64,000 nt of DNA, taken from contig CM034109.1 of NCBI GenBank assembly GCA_019914945.1, forward strand, positions 8,796,479 through 8,860,478. The letters are read 5' to 3'. A model generated the notes under the pieces. That model saw nothing but the letters and a program-made list of their open reading frames with translations, was not told the origin of the DNA and did not search any database. Origin of the DNA: Typha latifolia (taxonomy: Eukaryota; Streptophyta; Magnoliopsida; Poales; Typhaceae). Positions 1 through 17,200 of this stretch are shown here, piece after piece (position 1 is the stretch's first letter; the number at the start of each line of letters is the position of its first letter). Position numbers and translations under genes: made by a program.

Positions 1-1350
1 AGGGCGTGGTGGATTAGTCCGAGCTTGACGAGAGTGCCGTGGACTTGTGTGAACTCGGTGGTGTGACAGACTGACAGGCATAATTGTAAGAGGGGTGGCA
101 AAAGTTTTTTTTTTCCAATAAATAATTAATCTTTGTTTGAGTAATAAGAGGGTGGCAAAAGTTGACCAACTCAATAATCTGATACTTTAATAATATTCGG
201 TACTATAACTGATAACCTGACCTTTAAATAAAATTATGTTTAATATAATTAGATTCAGATTACAAATAATTAATACTGTCTAAGCCATTTATTAAATAAG
301 TCGTATTTATATTTATTATCCCAATCAATTTAACTCGTTTATATTTATTTATAACTCAATTTATTCGTTTTATAATTTATTTAGTCCGTTTATAATGAGA
401 AAAAAAATTATTTGCATTGCTATTTAGAAATTCCAGCCTAATTAATAAACTTATTATATTTATGTTTGTATTATTCTAATTCGATCGAAACTTGAATAAT
501 CTAAACCGATTGTTATTCCTATTTAAAAAATTTGAGGATAGTAGCGGTGACAATACAAGTAGAGAGTGTAGGCATAATAGACATTCGAATAAAAATAAGA
601 ATTCTAAAAAATGTCTGTAAGAATTGGTATGTAATAAAATTTAGAGAAATTTATAAACAACACCTTGAATTATGCATTTATTAAAGATCTTGACGGCCTG
701 TGCCCTATTTCTTTAATTGCAAGGAATAAGAACATCTATTTTCCATTCTCTCTCTAATTAATTAATAACGACAAAAAATTAAAAAAGAATTATAACGCAT
801 TGCGTTACGTCAAATAATATTACTAATCAACATCCCATTCCGTGGAACTCCCTCGCGAGTCTCGTCGATATCTATTTGAGAACAGCTCGTGGATATCACG
901 ATGAAGCAATGACTCTTTTATAATAGTCTGGTATAATGTTTGAGAGATCCAATGGAGTTATTTTATTCACTTTATTAGCCCGTCAGATAAGTTCAAGCGT
1001 TCAACTATCAACCCCAATAAAAATAAAAATAAAAACTATCGACCCCAACAGCATAAACTTTTATATTATAACCATAAGAATACCAGTTAGACTAACTAAA
1101 GAGTTAATTCTTCCCTCTTAATCCGATGAATCCTTGGAGTTGGATGGTTGAATTTGGTCCGACAACTTATCCGGAATACTGTTCGTGCCAAGTCGCACGA
1201 TGGTGACGTCCACTTGCGTGCAAGCAAATGCGGTCTACTTCCGGGAAGTGGTAAATTCAACGTGGCAGCATCCTCAAAAGCAAGGTATTACTTCCTCTAC
1301 ACGTAACCAGGATCCCTCGTAAGATTACCACACCACCTCATGCAATCGTC

Positions 1351-1366
1351 CACGTGTCATGACACG
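1351..1366. promoter_or_regulatory. G-box overlapping a 14-bp perfect palindrome
   Basis: CACGTG is at 1351-1356 and runs into CGTGTCATGACACG at 1353-1366, which equals its own reverse complement. G-boxes are bound by bZIP and bHLH factors in plants. A regulatory role here is inference from sequence and from its position about 800 bases before the protease start codon. Confidence 0.35.
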
Positions 1367-1737
1367 AAAGTCGCTTTCAGTCTCCGAGCACCCCTCCAAT
1401 TTAACTATCCACGATGGTAGGACTTCGCAGCAGTAGGGGGCGATTTGGCCGTAATTCCTGCAGCTGGATTTGTACAGGATCCTTTATTTATTATGTACAC
1501 CGAAGCATCTTTGGATAACAATTGACCCACTAATCGAAATAGTGGGCCCGGCTAATCCGGCCGTAGCTTGCATTATGGTATGTAGCGTGTCGTCGTCGGG
1601 TACGATCCTAAGGTGTGAATAACGCGAGAGCGGAGCCTTCATAACCCCCGGATATAAACATCGAGGGGCTGAGATCAATCAGGTAAAGATCGGACGGTTC
1701 ATAGCGAATCTATAGACAAAGTCGCCGTCGACTCGAC

Positions 1738-1748
1738 TATATATATTT
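1738..1748 (+). promoter_or_regulatory. TATA box candidate for the aspartic protease gene
   Basis: TATATATATTT stands about 415 bases before the ATG at 2164 and is followed by a pyrimidine-rich leader. It is the best TATA-like match in the proximal region. The implied 5' leader of nearly 400 bases may hold an intron that I cannot place. Confidence 0.4.
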
Positions 1749-2115
1749 CTATTAGACTGGATGCTGAGCTTTCAGTGCTCGGAATGGTAGTTTTGCTTCG
1801 TTTCTTCCTCCAACGACTTCCCTCTCTCTTCTTCGAGGTTGGTCTCAGTTCTTTCTTTGCCCTTTCTCCTCTCCTCGATCGGGAATAGCTGATCGGTGAA
1901 CCAATTTTTTATCGGCTGCGAACTCTTTTTTGGTGATTTTAAGCGTTCATTCGGAAGATTTGTTGGCTTCAGTTAGATTCTCGTTCTTCGTTCTATTTTC
2001 TTCTTCTTCTTCTTTATTTTTTTTTGTCTAATATCAAGTTGGTGGGATTTTTTTTTAACATTTTTTCTGGACTTTTGGATTTTTTTTTCTACCCGATAGG
2101 GTTTGCAAATTCTAG

Positions 2116-7275
<5,160 letters not shown>

Positions 7276-9173
7276 GAGAGAGCTAACTAAGCCAATGAAA
7301 CTTGTGTTCTAAACTTTCGTATCTCATGCCAACAGCAGTTATGTGTGTATAGATACTGGCTTAAGATGCTTTGTGTTACCTTGAGACTTTGCTGCGCAGG
7401 TGGTTGTACTATATGTGGTGTTTTCATACTTCATGGAATATTTTGCTTCATAATAGATCTGTGTACTTAGGGATAGTGCACTAATAAGGTAAAAAAGATC
7501 TGTCTCTCTCTTGCTTAAAGGGACCGCGTGGTCTATTGGCAGGATAATCTCAGTAATCCAACCCATCAAGTAAACTAAAGCCTAACCAAAATAAAATCCT
7601 TACCCCTGATTTGGATTCATGGCATTTGATATCTTCATTATGTTAAAAGGTACATGGAAAACATATATATATTCGTACATGATGAGGTTGCCCATCGTAC
7701 CTAAAATGAGAAAAATCCAATCACCCCAATGAGTAGTACATGACGTCTAGCGATCTTGGTCAAGCGAGGCAGCGAATGCAAGACATGAGACATGAGATTC
7801 CTTTCTGCGGAACTCTCAATGTATCAAAATTTGGTATCGTTAGTTAGTCGCAACTTCAACTTGTAGGCTTCGTCAGCTTAGGGTGAGAGTTTGGTGCAAA
7901 ATAAATAAAAGTCTAGGTAGATGCTAAAGTTTTAGGCCAAAACCCAATGGGCTAATATGTATTTAAACCTTAGAACACATTTAATTAGAGATTTAGAACC
8001 AGCGATGGGCTGCGAAATTAGTCAAGAGGATCAGCTTATTTCCCACTGCAAGGTACACCTAACTCCTAATAAACGCTGCGCCATAGTTCCTCTATGATCT
8101 ATAGCCGTACGTGTCACATTAAGATTAGCTAAGCAATTTATGCCAACAATTTCAATTCCTCTCCTTCTCCACAAATAATTGAAAGGCGTCAGTAGTTGTC
8201 AATTGTCATCAGGTCATGAGCAGTAACTACGACCAAATTCTTGGTGGCTTATGTCCACAGGGAGAGAGAAAGGTCCAAAACTACTTTGGATAACTTCTTG
8301 AAGTAAGCTTAAATTATAAGAATGAGACTTATCTTTCAATCTTGGTGGCAATAATGCTAAAAATTAATCTGCATGCTGTATTTTTTTAATTGATAGAGAT
8401 CTCCTAAACTAATCATAGACTAGACATAGGACCTACTCCTATCCCATACATAAATTAGACATATGAGCTTGTTCTAAAGAAATAAGTCACAAATTATTTA
8501 AATCATTAAACACAATAAGCTAAATCATTTAATTCATTTTATTTTTTATTAAGAAATTTATTCTTACAAACACTTCAACTCATAAACTCCCTGCCATTAG
8601 TGATGGATAGATATGCTTCTCTACCAGTACCAGTGGCGGTGGAATGCGATGTCTTTTTTAAAAGACTATTGAAGAGAGGGGTACTCTTGTTAGGCCACAA
8701 GCTCTATTGAATAACAAATTTGTCTTCATACACACTATTTTTGATAATTACAAGTGAAGGCAACTGGTATAAAAATATTATTCTCTTCCATTGGATGGAG
8801 AGAAAAGAATATAAATATTTTCTCTTGTTTCGATATACCAGATAAAAATAAAAGAGAGAGAGAGAGAGAGAAATTTACTTCCTTTCTCTTTACTTAAGCA
8901 GAGATAAAAGAAAAACCATTTAGAGACTACTGTTTTCCTCTTATTTTCTCTCCCTATCTTTTATTTCATCCTAAAATGTCTATCCAAAAAAGGAAAAAGA
9001 AAAATTCTCCCCCCATAATCTTCTCTTCTCTTCTCTTCTCTTTTTCTCCCGGGTGTAAAATTTATTATTTATCACCTTTTCCGACTTTAATTATAGCGTG
9101 TGAATAGATGAAACCGAGCCTTGTTCTCGTTGGCCGGCTTGACATCTCGGAGTCAAAGCAATACACGAGCATA

Positions 9174-9210
9174 CACGTGGGATTAGTTAAAGTCTCCTGA
9201 ATGACGTGGC
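9174..9210 (+). promoter_or_regulatory. ACGT-core cluster (G-box and TGACGTGG) upstream of WRKY
   Basis: CACGTG at 9174-9179 and TGACGTGGC at 9202-9210 sit 28 bases apart at the start of the GC-rich promoter island. Such pairs are bZIP-type binding sites in plants, often linked to abscisic acid response. Function here is inferred from motif and position only. Confidence 0.35.
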
Positions 9211-9286
9211 ATCTATTGGGAAAGGTCGTGCGTCGTAGCAGCAATACAAAGCAGTTTGGATTCGGGATCCGGTACTCGGTAGCGCG

Positions 9287-9398
9287 GCGGTCTGGTCACC
9301 TGCAAGGAATTGACCGCTTCTCTTTCTACGTGTGACGCGCCGCGCCATTCGGAAAGCAGTGGACTAACGGAAGCGGTCAGATCACCTGCGGGAATGAC
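9287..9398. promoter_or_regulatory. Direct/inverted repeat with W-box in the WRKY promoter island
   Basis: An imperfect direct repeat (GCGGTC, two variable bases, then TCACCTGC) starts at 9287 and again at 9373. A perfect 9-bp inverted pair, GACCGCTTC at 9312-9320 and GAAGCGGTC at 9370-9378, overlaps it. The first arm includes the W-box TTGACC at 9310-9315. WRKY proteins bind TTGAC(C/T), so self- or cross-regulation is possible, but this is inference. Confidence 0.4.
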
Positions 9399-9672
9399 TT
9401 CCCTACTCAACCGGGTGCCTTTTCCGGTCCTCCACCTCCCTAATGTCGCCACGTATCCACTTATTGCTCATCCAACGTCACTCCTTACCGTCGTTTTCAA
9501 ATAACCTCCTACAGTTTTGTCTTATTGCAAAATGGACCTCTCAGTTTTGAAATACTTCTGTAGTTTCCAAAACTGTAGGCGGAGATCGATGTGCAAAAAA
9601 ACCCATTCTTAATGTTCTCTCTTACTGCACCGGTGGAAGACTTGTTCAGACTCATCACAAGCAAATATCTTC

Positions 9673-9735
9673 TTTCTCTTCTCTTCTCTTCTCTTCTCTT
9701 CTCTTCTCATCTCTTCTCTTCTCTTCTCCTCTCCT
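9673..9735. repeat. (CTCTT)n pyrimidine repeat in the WRKY leader
   Basis: About a dozen CTCTT/CTTCT units lie directly upstream of the WRKY start codon, probably within the 5' UTR. Translated in frame they would give a meaningless Leu/Ser run, which argues for starting at the ATG at 9765 rather than further upstream. Confidence 0.75.
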
Positions 9736-9764
9736 CGGAGACTGAGTCTGGATGCTCGCTTGCC

Positions 9765-11384
9765 ATGGACTTCTCAAATACTCTCCGCGAAGTAGATTTC
9801 TTCTCAAGAGAGAAGAAAGAATTGGCGAGAAAGGCGTCCGACGCCGACGTGCCGGAGGTCGATATCAAAAAAGAAGACCTCAAAATTAACGTTAGTGAAT
9901 TCGTACCGATGTTTAAACTTCTATATATGATTATATTTTGTTTAGATTTATATGTGACAAATTTTGTTGGGCTTGAATAGATCGGTTTGTCGTTGAATAA
10001 GGAGGATAACGGATCCAAGACTAATGTAAGTAACTATGTCCAGCAAATTTTTTTTTTCGGTGGATAATTTTGATTCTGATGGTGCTGAATATACCACTTT
10101 TATCAGTTGGTAACGATTAAAGCCGAGATGAGACGCATCAACGAAGAGAACCAGAAGCTTAAGACCATGCTAAGCCATGCAACAAACAACTATAACAGCC
10201 TTCAGATGCATCTTGCCACACTAATCCAACAAAGGAGCCATGGCAATGGTAGCCATAAGGTAGCTCACATGTACATCACCTAGTAGTAACATAAACAACC
10301 CCATAGTTTAATTCTTTCGTACGAATTAGTTAAGTGATCAACTTTGTGAATCTTTCATCAGGTCACTAGTGAAAAGATTGATACAGGAAAAAGAGACCAC
10401 GAAGAAGCAATTATGCCATCTCCAATTGTTCATGAGATTTCCAATTCGATTGCTGAAGGAGGAAGTGGTGATCAATCCTCATCACCCATAGTCCAATTTG
10501 ATCAAGAGAAATCCGGTGTCAGAGAAGACGAGAGCCCAAACAAAGCACCAACACTCTCTCCTACTCCAAGTGCAGACCAACACCAGGAATCTACAATGAG
10601 AAAGGCTCGTGTGTCAGTCCGAGCTCGATCAGAATCCCCAATGGTATCTATCTATCTATCTATCTATCCATCCTTCTTTTTTAGCAGGGAAAAAAGGGTC
10701 CCTGAATTACAAACTAAGTTTATATTTAAGCTATATTAGATTAGTGATGGATGCCAATGGAGGAAGTATGGGCAAAAGATGGCGAAGGGAAATCCCTGTC
10801 CTCGTTCCTATTACAGATGCACCATGGCATCAGGATGCCCAGTTCGCAAGCAAGTAATTTATTACATCCACTTCTCTTCTAATAATCTTATGTCGTACGT
10901 AACTTAATTAGCCTAGTTGTGCTATTAGGTACAAAGATGTGCAGAGGAGAAGTCAGTGCTAATAACCACCTACGAAGGGAATCACAACCACCCCCTTCCT
11001 CCGGCCGCCGTGGCGATGGCTTCGATCACCTCCTCCGCGGCGTCCACGCTCTTGTCGGGATCCACATCGAGCTCAGACGGGTTGATGAACCCTAGCTTCT
11101 TCTCGGGAGCTATGTTACACTCCTCGGCCGGCGTGGCCACCATATCGGCGTCCGCGCCTTTCCCGACGGTGATGTTGGACCTCACGCAGACCTCCGCCGA
11201 CGTGAAGCCTCTGGCGGTTCACCCAGTGCGGCTGGGAAATCAAACTGTGAGCACAACGACGGCAGCAGCCATCACGGCGGACCCTAACTTCACCGCGATG
11301 CTGACCGCTGCAATAAATTCTTACATTGGCGGCGGCGGAGGTGGTAGGGCTAATAATTACAATGATAATAAGATGAGAGAATAA
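9765..11384 (+). CDS. WRKY transcription factor, group IIb (WRKY6/31/42/47-like)
   Basis: DNA-binding nuclear regulator. Exons: 9765-9890, 9981-10025, 10107-10259, 10362-10643, 10740-10853, 10929-11384. All junctions are GT-AG and the phases close to 391 residues. The N-terminus has the conserved REVDFF block. Residues 58-108 form a leucine-zipper coiled coil ([16 protein letters not shown]), a hallmark of group IIb. The WRKY domain carries an intact WRKYGQK at residues 209-215 and the zinc ligands Cys229, Cys235, His259 and His261. An intron splits the domain after the conserved PVRKQ, the VQR-type position typical of groups IIa/IIb. An Ala/Ser-rich tail with AAVAMAS follows, and the end is glycine-rich. 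It is shorter than WRKY6 of Arabidopsis (about 550 residues). IIb members act in defence, senescence and phosphate or boron response; the exact orthologue cannot be fixed from this alone. A (TATC)n run follows exon 4. Confidence 0.93.
10646..10668. repeat. (TATC)n microsatellite in WRKY intron 4
   Basis: About five TATC units begin directly after the exon 4 donor site. The short intron ends at the TATTAG acceptor before exon 5. Confidence 0.75.
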
Positions 11385-12185
11385 TAAGAGAGAGTTATAG
11401 TGGCCATTCTTTATGTTTTTAATTTTATTTGGTTATAATTAATTTAATATGTTTAAGATTGTTAGATAAGAAAGTTGCATTCCTTTCTTTCTTATTCCTG
11501 TTGTGATCCATGTGTACGTCATGGGAAGAGTTAATATCCATGCACGTGATTAATTAACAGCCGACCGGGGGCCCACAACGTGTTTGGTCGTGGGTCGCAA
11601 TGTTAATGGCTATCTCATGTACGGCAAGCATTAGTCAACGTTTCATCGTCGGTGATTGCTTGGATCTTATCTCATATATATATATATATATCTTAGTATT
11701 TTCGGATGGCGCCGAAGTGTTTGAAGGAGAAAATCTATTAATTTTGCCGGAATTCCGTCGTGCTGCCTGTGAATCTTTTACATGCTTTCTTTTCGTCTCG
11801 TGATAATTATAACAGATATTGAAATTTTGAAATCGAACTAAAATTTAGTTTTTCTAGTCAATAGTAGTAATATGCGAACGGTAAACAATAAAAAAAACTA
11901 AAACGAACACTAGAGAAGTTTTTATGTGAAAAACTCTCTTACAAATTTGTAAGAATAAAAATGTTACCAATTTTTTTTTAAGGATTAAACAAAGTAATAC
12001 AATTAATCAACAGTTATATTTGTAAACTGCAACTGTCTCCCCCCTTCATCATAACTTTTGAGGTTTGTCTGTGACCTAAAAGACCCAATGATTAGTTTAC
12101 ATCCTACTGTGAAAGAGAGAGTATCAAGTGTAATAAACAAATAAAATAAGGCGAAATGAATAATAAATTTCTCTTACTTGCTTAA

Positions 12186-12226
12186 CGGGCCAGGCTAGGC
12201 CTGGCCGGGCCGGGCCGGGCCGGCAG
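12186..12226. repeat. GC-rich GGGCC/GGCCC tandem repeat and hairpin
   Basis: A block of GGGCC units preceded by AGGCTAGGCCTGGCC can fold on itself. It stands alone in AT-rich DNA. Similar blocks are common in plant transposon remnants, which is my best guess for its origin. Confidence 0.5.
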
Positions 12227-14094
12227 AGTTCGAATAAAAGTCTCAGACCGAAGAGAGTTAGGACTCGATTGCTAGGATTCAGATCCTTGTGTTTTACTTT
12301 TATTACCCTAAAACACCTAAAATGTCTTATTAGATGCCGACTCAAATCACCATCTAAGAAATAGCAAAATATATTAGATAGATCAGTTCGTCGATCAAGA
12401 TAAGCTTCTCAGTCCTCAAAGTCTTCTTAGATCATTAATATATATTGTATACATATGATAGGGACGCTAAAAATATGTTCCACTTCTAAAAGCCCTTGAG
12501 ATCTAGCACATTGGTCTCTCAATTCGTATCTCATAGTGGATTCACTTCCTTCGCCTTTGTCTAAGTCTAACACGATGCAGCCAAAACCACTAAGAATTTT
12601 CTAAACACTAGAGGATAAAAGAAACCATTGTAGATTGACAGCAATTAATGTAGTCCGCAAGGAGTTAAAAGCCAAAGCCCACCTACATGATTGGAAGCAT
12701 TCGTTTCTCTTCGAGCAACCCACGTGAGATACAGACTCAATTTGATGGATGGCCTCAGGAACACCGTCATTTAATTAGCAAGCACTTAGAAAAAATAATA
12801 TTATCTTATATTGTCTTAATGCGTTTGGACTGTTCCTTAGATTCTTTTTATTTTTTCTTCCTTTTTCCCATCAAGAAATGCTTCGTAATAAATTCTAATT
12901 AAGTTGTTTCTTTTACTTTACAGGTTGGACAACCTTCATTACGTATGTTTACTGCGAACCAGTTTATAAATGTGGACGGTTAATTATAGTTAGTTACCGC
13001 AGGTCACTGGAGCAATTTACTTCAAAATTATAAAAATATTAACCTCAATATCTACGACGATATTTAAGTCTATAACCATTGCGGTCGTACGCTAATTGGG
13101 CCGCTGTTGTGAGCGATATTTTTAGTTGCAAACCAACAAAACTGTACAGCAAAGGCAAAGGCCATGGGATGGTCTATGACATGCATGCATTCCCCCACCC
13201 CCCCCCCCACGAGAGTAGGTGGCAGATGGGGACCAGGTCAAGCAGGGTGGGGGCCAGCTCTGGCCAGGGACTCCGGAATGAGACCTAAACGCGTGCCAGC
13301 GGTCCACATTTTGCCACGTGTACGACTGCGGTTGCTCCGAGATGGGGCCCACCCGCCTCCGGAGACACGAGTCAGGACAGCAACAAGGATCTCTGCTGCC
13401 TCGCCAACGGGCCCACAGGCGGGCCCTACTTTAAAATGAGAATTGTGGACGAGATCTCCGCCGTACACCTGCCCTCTCGCAGGTGTCGCTACTGTTTTGG
13501 TGGCGGTCCCCGAGTCCTTCTTCCCAGCCGTCTGATTGATGTTCATGCGTATCAAATTCCCACGGCCCAAAGCCATCGCTGGATGCCAGTAGTGCTAAGA
13601 TCCGTCTAATTAAGCTCCAACACGTAAGATGGACACTTTCTTTTACGTTGTACCGGCGCAGGGGAAAGCAGAATCCCGTAACGCCCGTGAGATCATTCAA
13701 CCAAATTAAATTGCCCGCGACTGTACCCTTTTTACTAAAAGTTAGAATAAATCGAGGAATTACTAAAATGGCCTTTCCCTCGATTCATGGGACCGCCTTC
13801 CCGAGAACTATACAGAAGACGGTGGAAATTTTGGGATCTCTGCGTCTAAAAGTGAGGGAGTTAAAAGAAAAGAAAAGAAAAAAATAATAATAAAGTTAAT
13901 AAACACAGGGGCTAAAAAGCAAAAACAAACCCCATAAGCAAAGTTTTAAAACGGAAGGGGGGGAGGGGGGAGAGGGGGAGAGAGAAGAGAGAGGATACCA
14001 AGAAGAAAACGTGACTCCTCACATGCCATAACGCCAACCGCGGCTTGTCAGCGCGCTCGCCACTCACAACTTTTCCTCCTCTCTCACAAACTCC

Positions 14095-14100
14095 TATAAG
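14095..14100 (+). promoter_or_regulatory. TATA box candidate for the AGPase large-subunit gene
   Basis: CCTATAAGCC lies about 150 bases before the ATG at 14247, in front of a CT-rich leader made of repeated CCCACCT units. Spacing and context fit a plant core promoter. Confidence 0.5.
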
Positions 14101-14246
14101 CCCCTCCTCCCACCTCCCACCTCCCACCTCCCCTCGAAGCCATTTCTCTCACATTTTCTCCCACCTCAACCCTCCTTTCCCATTCTCGAGTTGATTCTCC
14201 CTCTGTTGATTCTTGATCTCTGGTTGAAATATCTCATTGATCTGTG

Positions 14247-17200
14247 ATGGAGCTCAGCGGTGTGCCTTTGAAGGCTAATGCACTTGTGAGCCAGGTGAGA
14301 CGAGGGGGCCTTGGGAGTGGGGAGAGTGGGATTTGGGGGAAGGATTAGCACTTGGTTGCAGGACTAAGATGGGGAAGAGTTTGAGGGATAAGAGTTGGGT
14401 TGGTGGTGGTAAGGCTAGAGTTATATCCAATATACTCACTTCCGATGTCGACCAGGAGACCATGGTAAGTAAGATGGATCACTTGGATTGCCTTTCCTTT
14501 TTGTTGCAGCATTGGTTGATTAGTGTGTTTTATTCTTCTATTATTGTGCATAGATTTTGTTTGATCTTTTGTTTTGCCATATGAATTGTATGTTTCTGGT
14601 TGTTAGTTAATTTGTGGTCACTCTTCTACTTGATTCTTAATACTGTGGCTGTGGTTATGGAAGGGCTAAATGGCTCTGCTTCACCTTTTCAGGTATTTCG
14701 AGCACCGGTGTTTGGTAATCAAAGAGCAGACCCCAAGAATGTTGCTTCTATCATTTTGGGTGGAGGAGCAGGGAAACAGCTTTTCCCTCTTACTAGTACA
14801 AGAGCTACACCCGCTGTAAGAAAACCGTGATCTAGCTTCTGATCTTGTTTCATATGCCTGGGATTGTAGATTTCTAATTCTAGTTTTATGTAAGCTTTAT
14901 TTCTCCTCTATTGGTATATATAACTTTATACTCAATCTCAATTAGGAAAAAGAAATTCTTTCAGGTGCTTCTGGTCATTTTTGGTTGAAGAGCTTAATGT
15001 TCTACTAGGTGGATCTTGTTTGCTTAGCTTGCAAAAGCAAAATTAGCGTCTGCTTAGTGTTCTTATAAATTCGGAGTTTAAACATAAGTTGTTTAAAGGA
15101 CTTCAGTGGACTGCTGTGATCTTCTCTGGTCCCTGAGTTGCACAGACTGGCTTATTCCAAGATTTTCCCTTTATTAGTGGGCATGTTGGATTGCTGGTTG
15201 TTGGTTTCAAAAGTACTACCTGCTCCGTTACAAGAAACCTTTTATTGCACCGTTACTAGGAATCTTTTGTTGAGCCGTTACAAGGAATCTTTATTGCCGT
15301 TACGAGGAATCTTTTATGACTCTCTGTGAATGTGCTATGCAAGTCACAAGAGTTTCCCTGCTGCAAACATGGCCTTTTGTTATCCCACCTCACTCCTGCC
15401 TTTTCTGTTTAATAGTCTATAATGATGCCCATTTGTTTGCTTCTGCTGATGTATTAGAAAGACATACTCTTTTCCTAGTCCTCGTGCACCTACTTCTTCA
15501 GTCGTTAAGGTGTTGAATTGTTATTTAGCTCTTAAAAATGTGATATCTTTATTTTAACTAGTAAGATGGCAAATCAACATAGTTGCCTTATAAATGACGA
15601 AAGTTGTTCATCTTCTATTGGTTATACTCTTAAATCTTCAATCAGTGAGTTGTGAATTATGTAGGTTCCTATTGGAGGATGCTACAGGCTTATTGATATT
15701 CCCTTGAGCAATTGCATAAACAGTGGCATAAACAAGATCTTTATCATGACTCAATTCAACTCAGTTTCTCTGAATCGCCACATTTCTCGTACATATAATG
15801 GGAATGGCGTCAATTTTGGAGATGGATTTGTTGAGGTAATACTTCTGAACTTTTGGATAATACTAGGTTGAATTTTTTTTTTTGTGTGGAGTGGAAGGTT
15901 TTGCAAAAAATCAAGAATAACAACATTGTCCCTCATTTGTGATTCTGATTTAAAACATATTCTGTATAGCATATATGAAAATGGAACCAATTGTGCAGTT
16001 GGTAAGAGAGATGAATTGCTTATCCCTATTGACACTAATATTCATTTTACACAAAATAAACAGGTTTTGGCAGCTACCCAAACACCTGGAGAAGCTGGAA
16101 TGAACTGGTTCCAGGGTACAGCAGATGCTGTGAGGCAATTCACTTGGGTCTTTGAGGTGCACAACTTCATTTCCTGCTCTACTAACATAAATATCTGCAG
16201 AAGCAGATAGTTTTCTTGTTACTCATTCCTTGTTTTTATAACAAATGAGAGATGTTTACATATACAGGATAACAAGAATAAGAACATCGAGCACATTTTG
16301 ATTTTATCTGGTGACCATCTATATCATATGGACTACATGGACTTTATTCAGGCATGTCATAATTAAATTCAGATTTGCCCATAAATATTTGAATGAAATA
16401 AATTGCAACATACTGAAGTGATTCAATGAATGAACAGAAGCACATTGATGAAAATGCTGATATTACGGTCTCATGCGTGCCTGTGGGCGATAGGTATGGT
16501 TTCTTTAGCTTATTACTTATACATTCAACCAGTTGATCTCTGATGGTGTCATTTTTTAGCATATTTATTTCTGACGGATCTCCTGACACCATGATCATCT
16601 CCATGGTTCACGGATGAATGCTTATTATTCATAATATTGAATATTCTAATTACTGTATAAAGAATAACCCTGTAAATATAGGCTAATGATTATAGATTCT
16701 ACGTTGCAGAACTGATAGTCATTGAATATACATGTGTCGCCCCAAAGGTCACAATATCAATTATCATGAGAGTTGTCTAATTAGGGGATTCAATTGTCTT
16801 TTAAGATTTACTAAGTTTGAGTTTCCTAATTTGTTCATTTGTGGCACTTGCTTTCTTACTTATGTAACTATCTAGTTGAGTCTTGACAACTAGGAACTTT
16901 TGACTTTTCTCTGCTGCTTTTGTGCTAAACCTGAAAACTCGCCATGTTTTAACCAAAAAATGTTGTTGAATCCCTTTCTACCTACTTTAGGATTTTATCT
17001 GTCTCTTGGCATTATTAAAAGCACTCAGTTTTCTGGTTTATCGTGAACAATAAATTTTGTTTGTTTAATAATCTTCCACTAAGTTAGCTCTTTATTGTTT
17101 GAAAGCCGTGCATCTGATTATGGATTAATGAAGATTGACAAGTCTGGCCGTATTTTCCATTTCTCTGAGAAGCCCAAGGGTGCTGACTTGGAGGCTATGG

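Larger units (their letters stand above)
7276..9764. other. Intergenic region between the protease and WRKY genes
   Basis: The first few hundred bases are the probable protease 3' UTR. The middle (7.6-9.1 kb) is AT-rich with a (GA)n run at 8853-8871 and no plausible coding frame. From about 9120 to 9480 the sequence turns GC-rich and carries ACGTG and W-box motifs, so it is the likely WRKY promoter. A CTCTT-repeat leader follows at 9673-9735. Confidence 0.6.
11385..14246. other. Intergenic region between the WRKY and AGPase genes
   Basis: 11.4-12.0 kb is the WRKY 3' flank and AT-rich DNA with a (TA)n run near 11673. 12.18-12.23 kb has a GC-rich GGGCC repeat. 12.3-13.1 kb is AT-rich with no convincing gene. 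13.16-13.65 kb is GC-rich (CACGTG at 13315, several GGGCCC) and is probably upstream regulatory DNA. From 13.85 kb the sequence is purine- then pyrimidine-rich, leading into the AGPase core promoter. Overlapping short frames on both strands at 13.1-13.7 kb look like composition artefacts. Confidence 0.55.

Noticed and set aside
9591..9764. In-frame N-terminal extension of the WRKY protein from an upstream start
   Set aside because: The extension would be encoded by a CTCTT repeat giving a meaningless Leu/Ser run. WRKY IIb proteins commonly begin close to the REVDFF block, so the ATG at 9765 is preferred.
13079..13700. Cluster of overlapping frames on both strands in a GC-rich patch
   Set aside because: No domain, mutual overlap on all frames, and a poly-C run. 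The patch is more likely regulatory DNA upstream of the AGPase gene.
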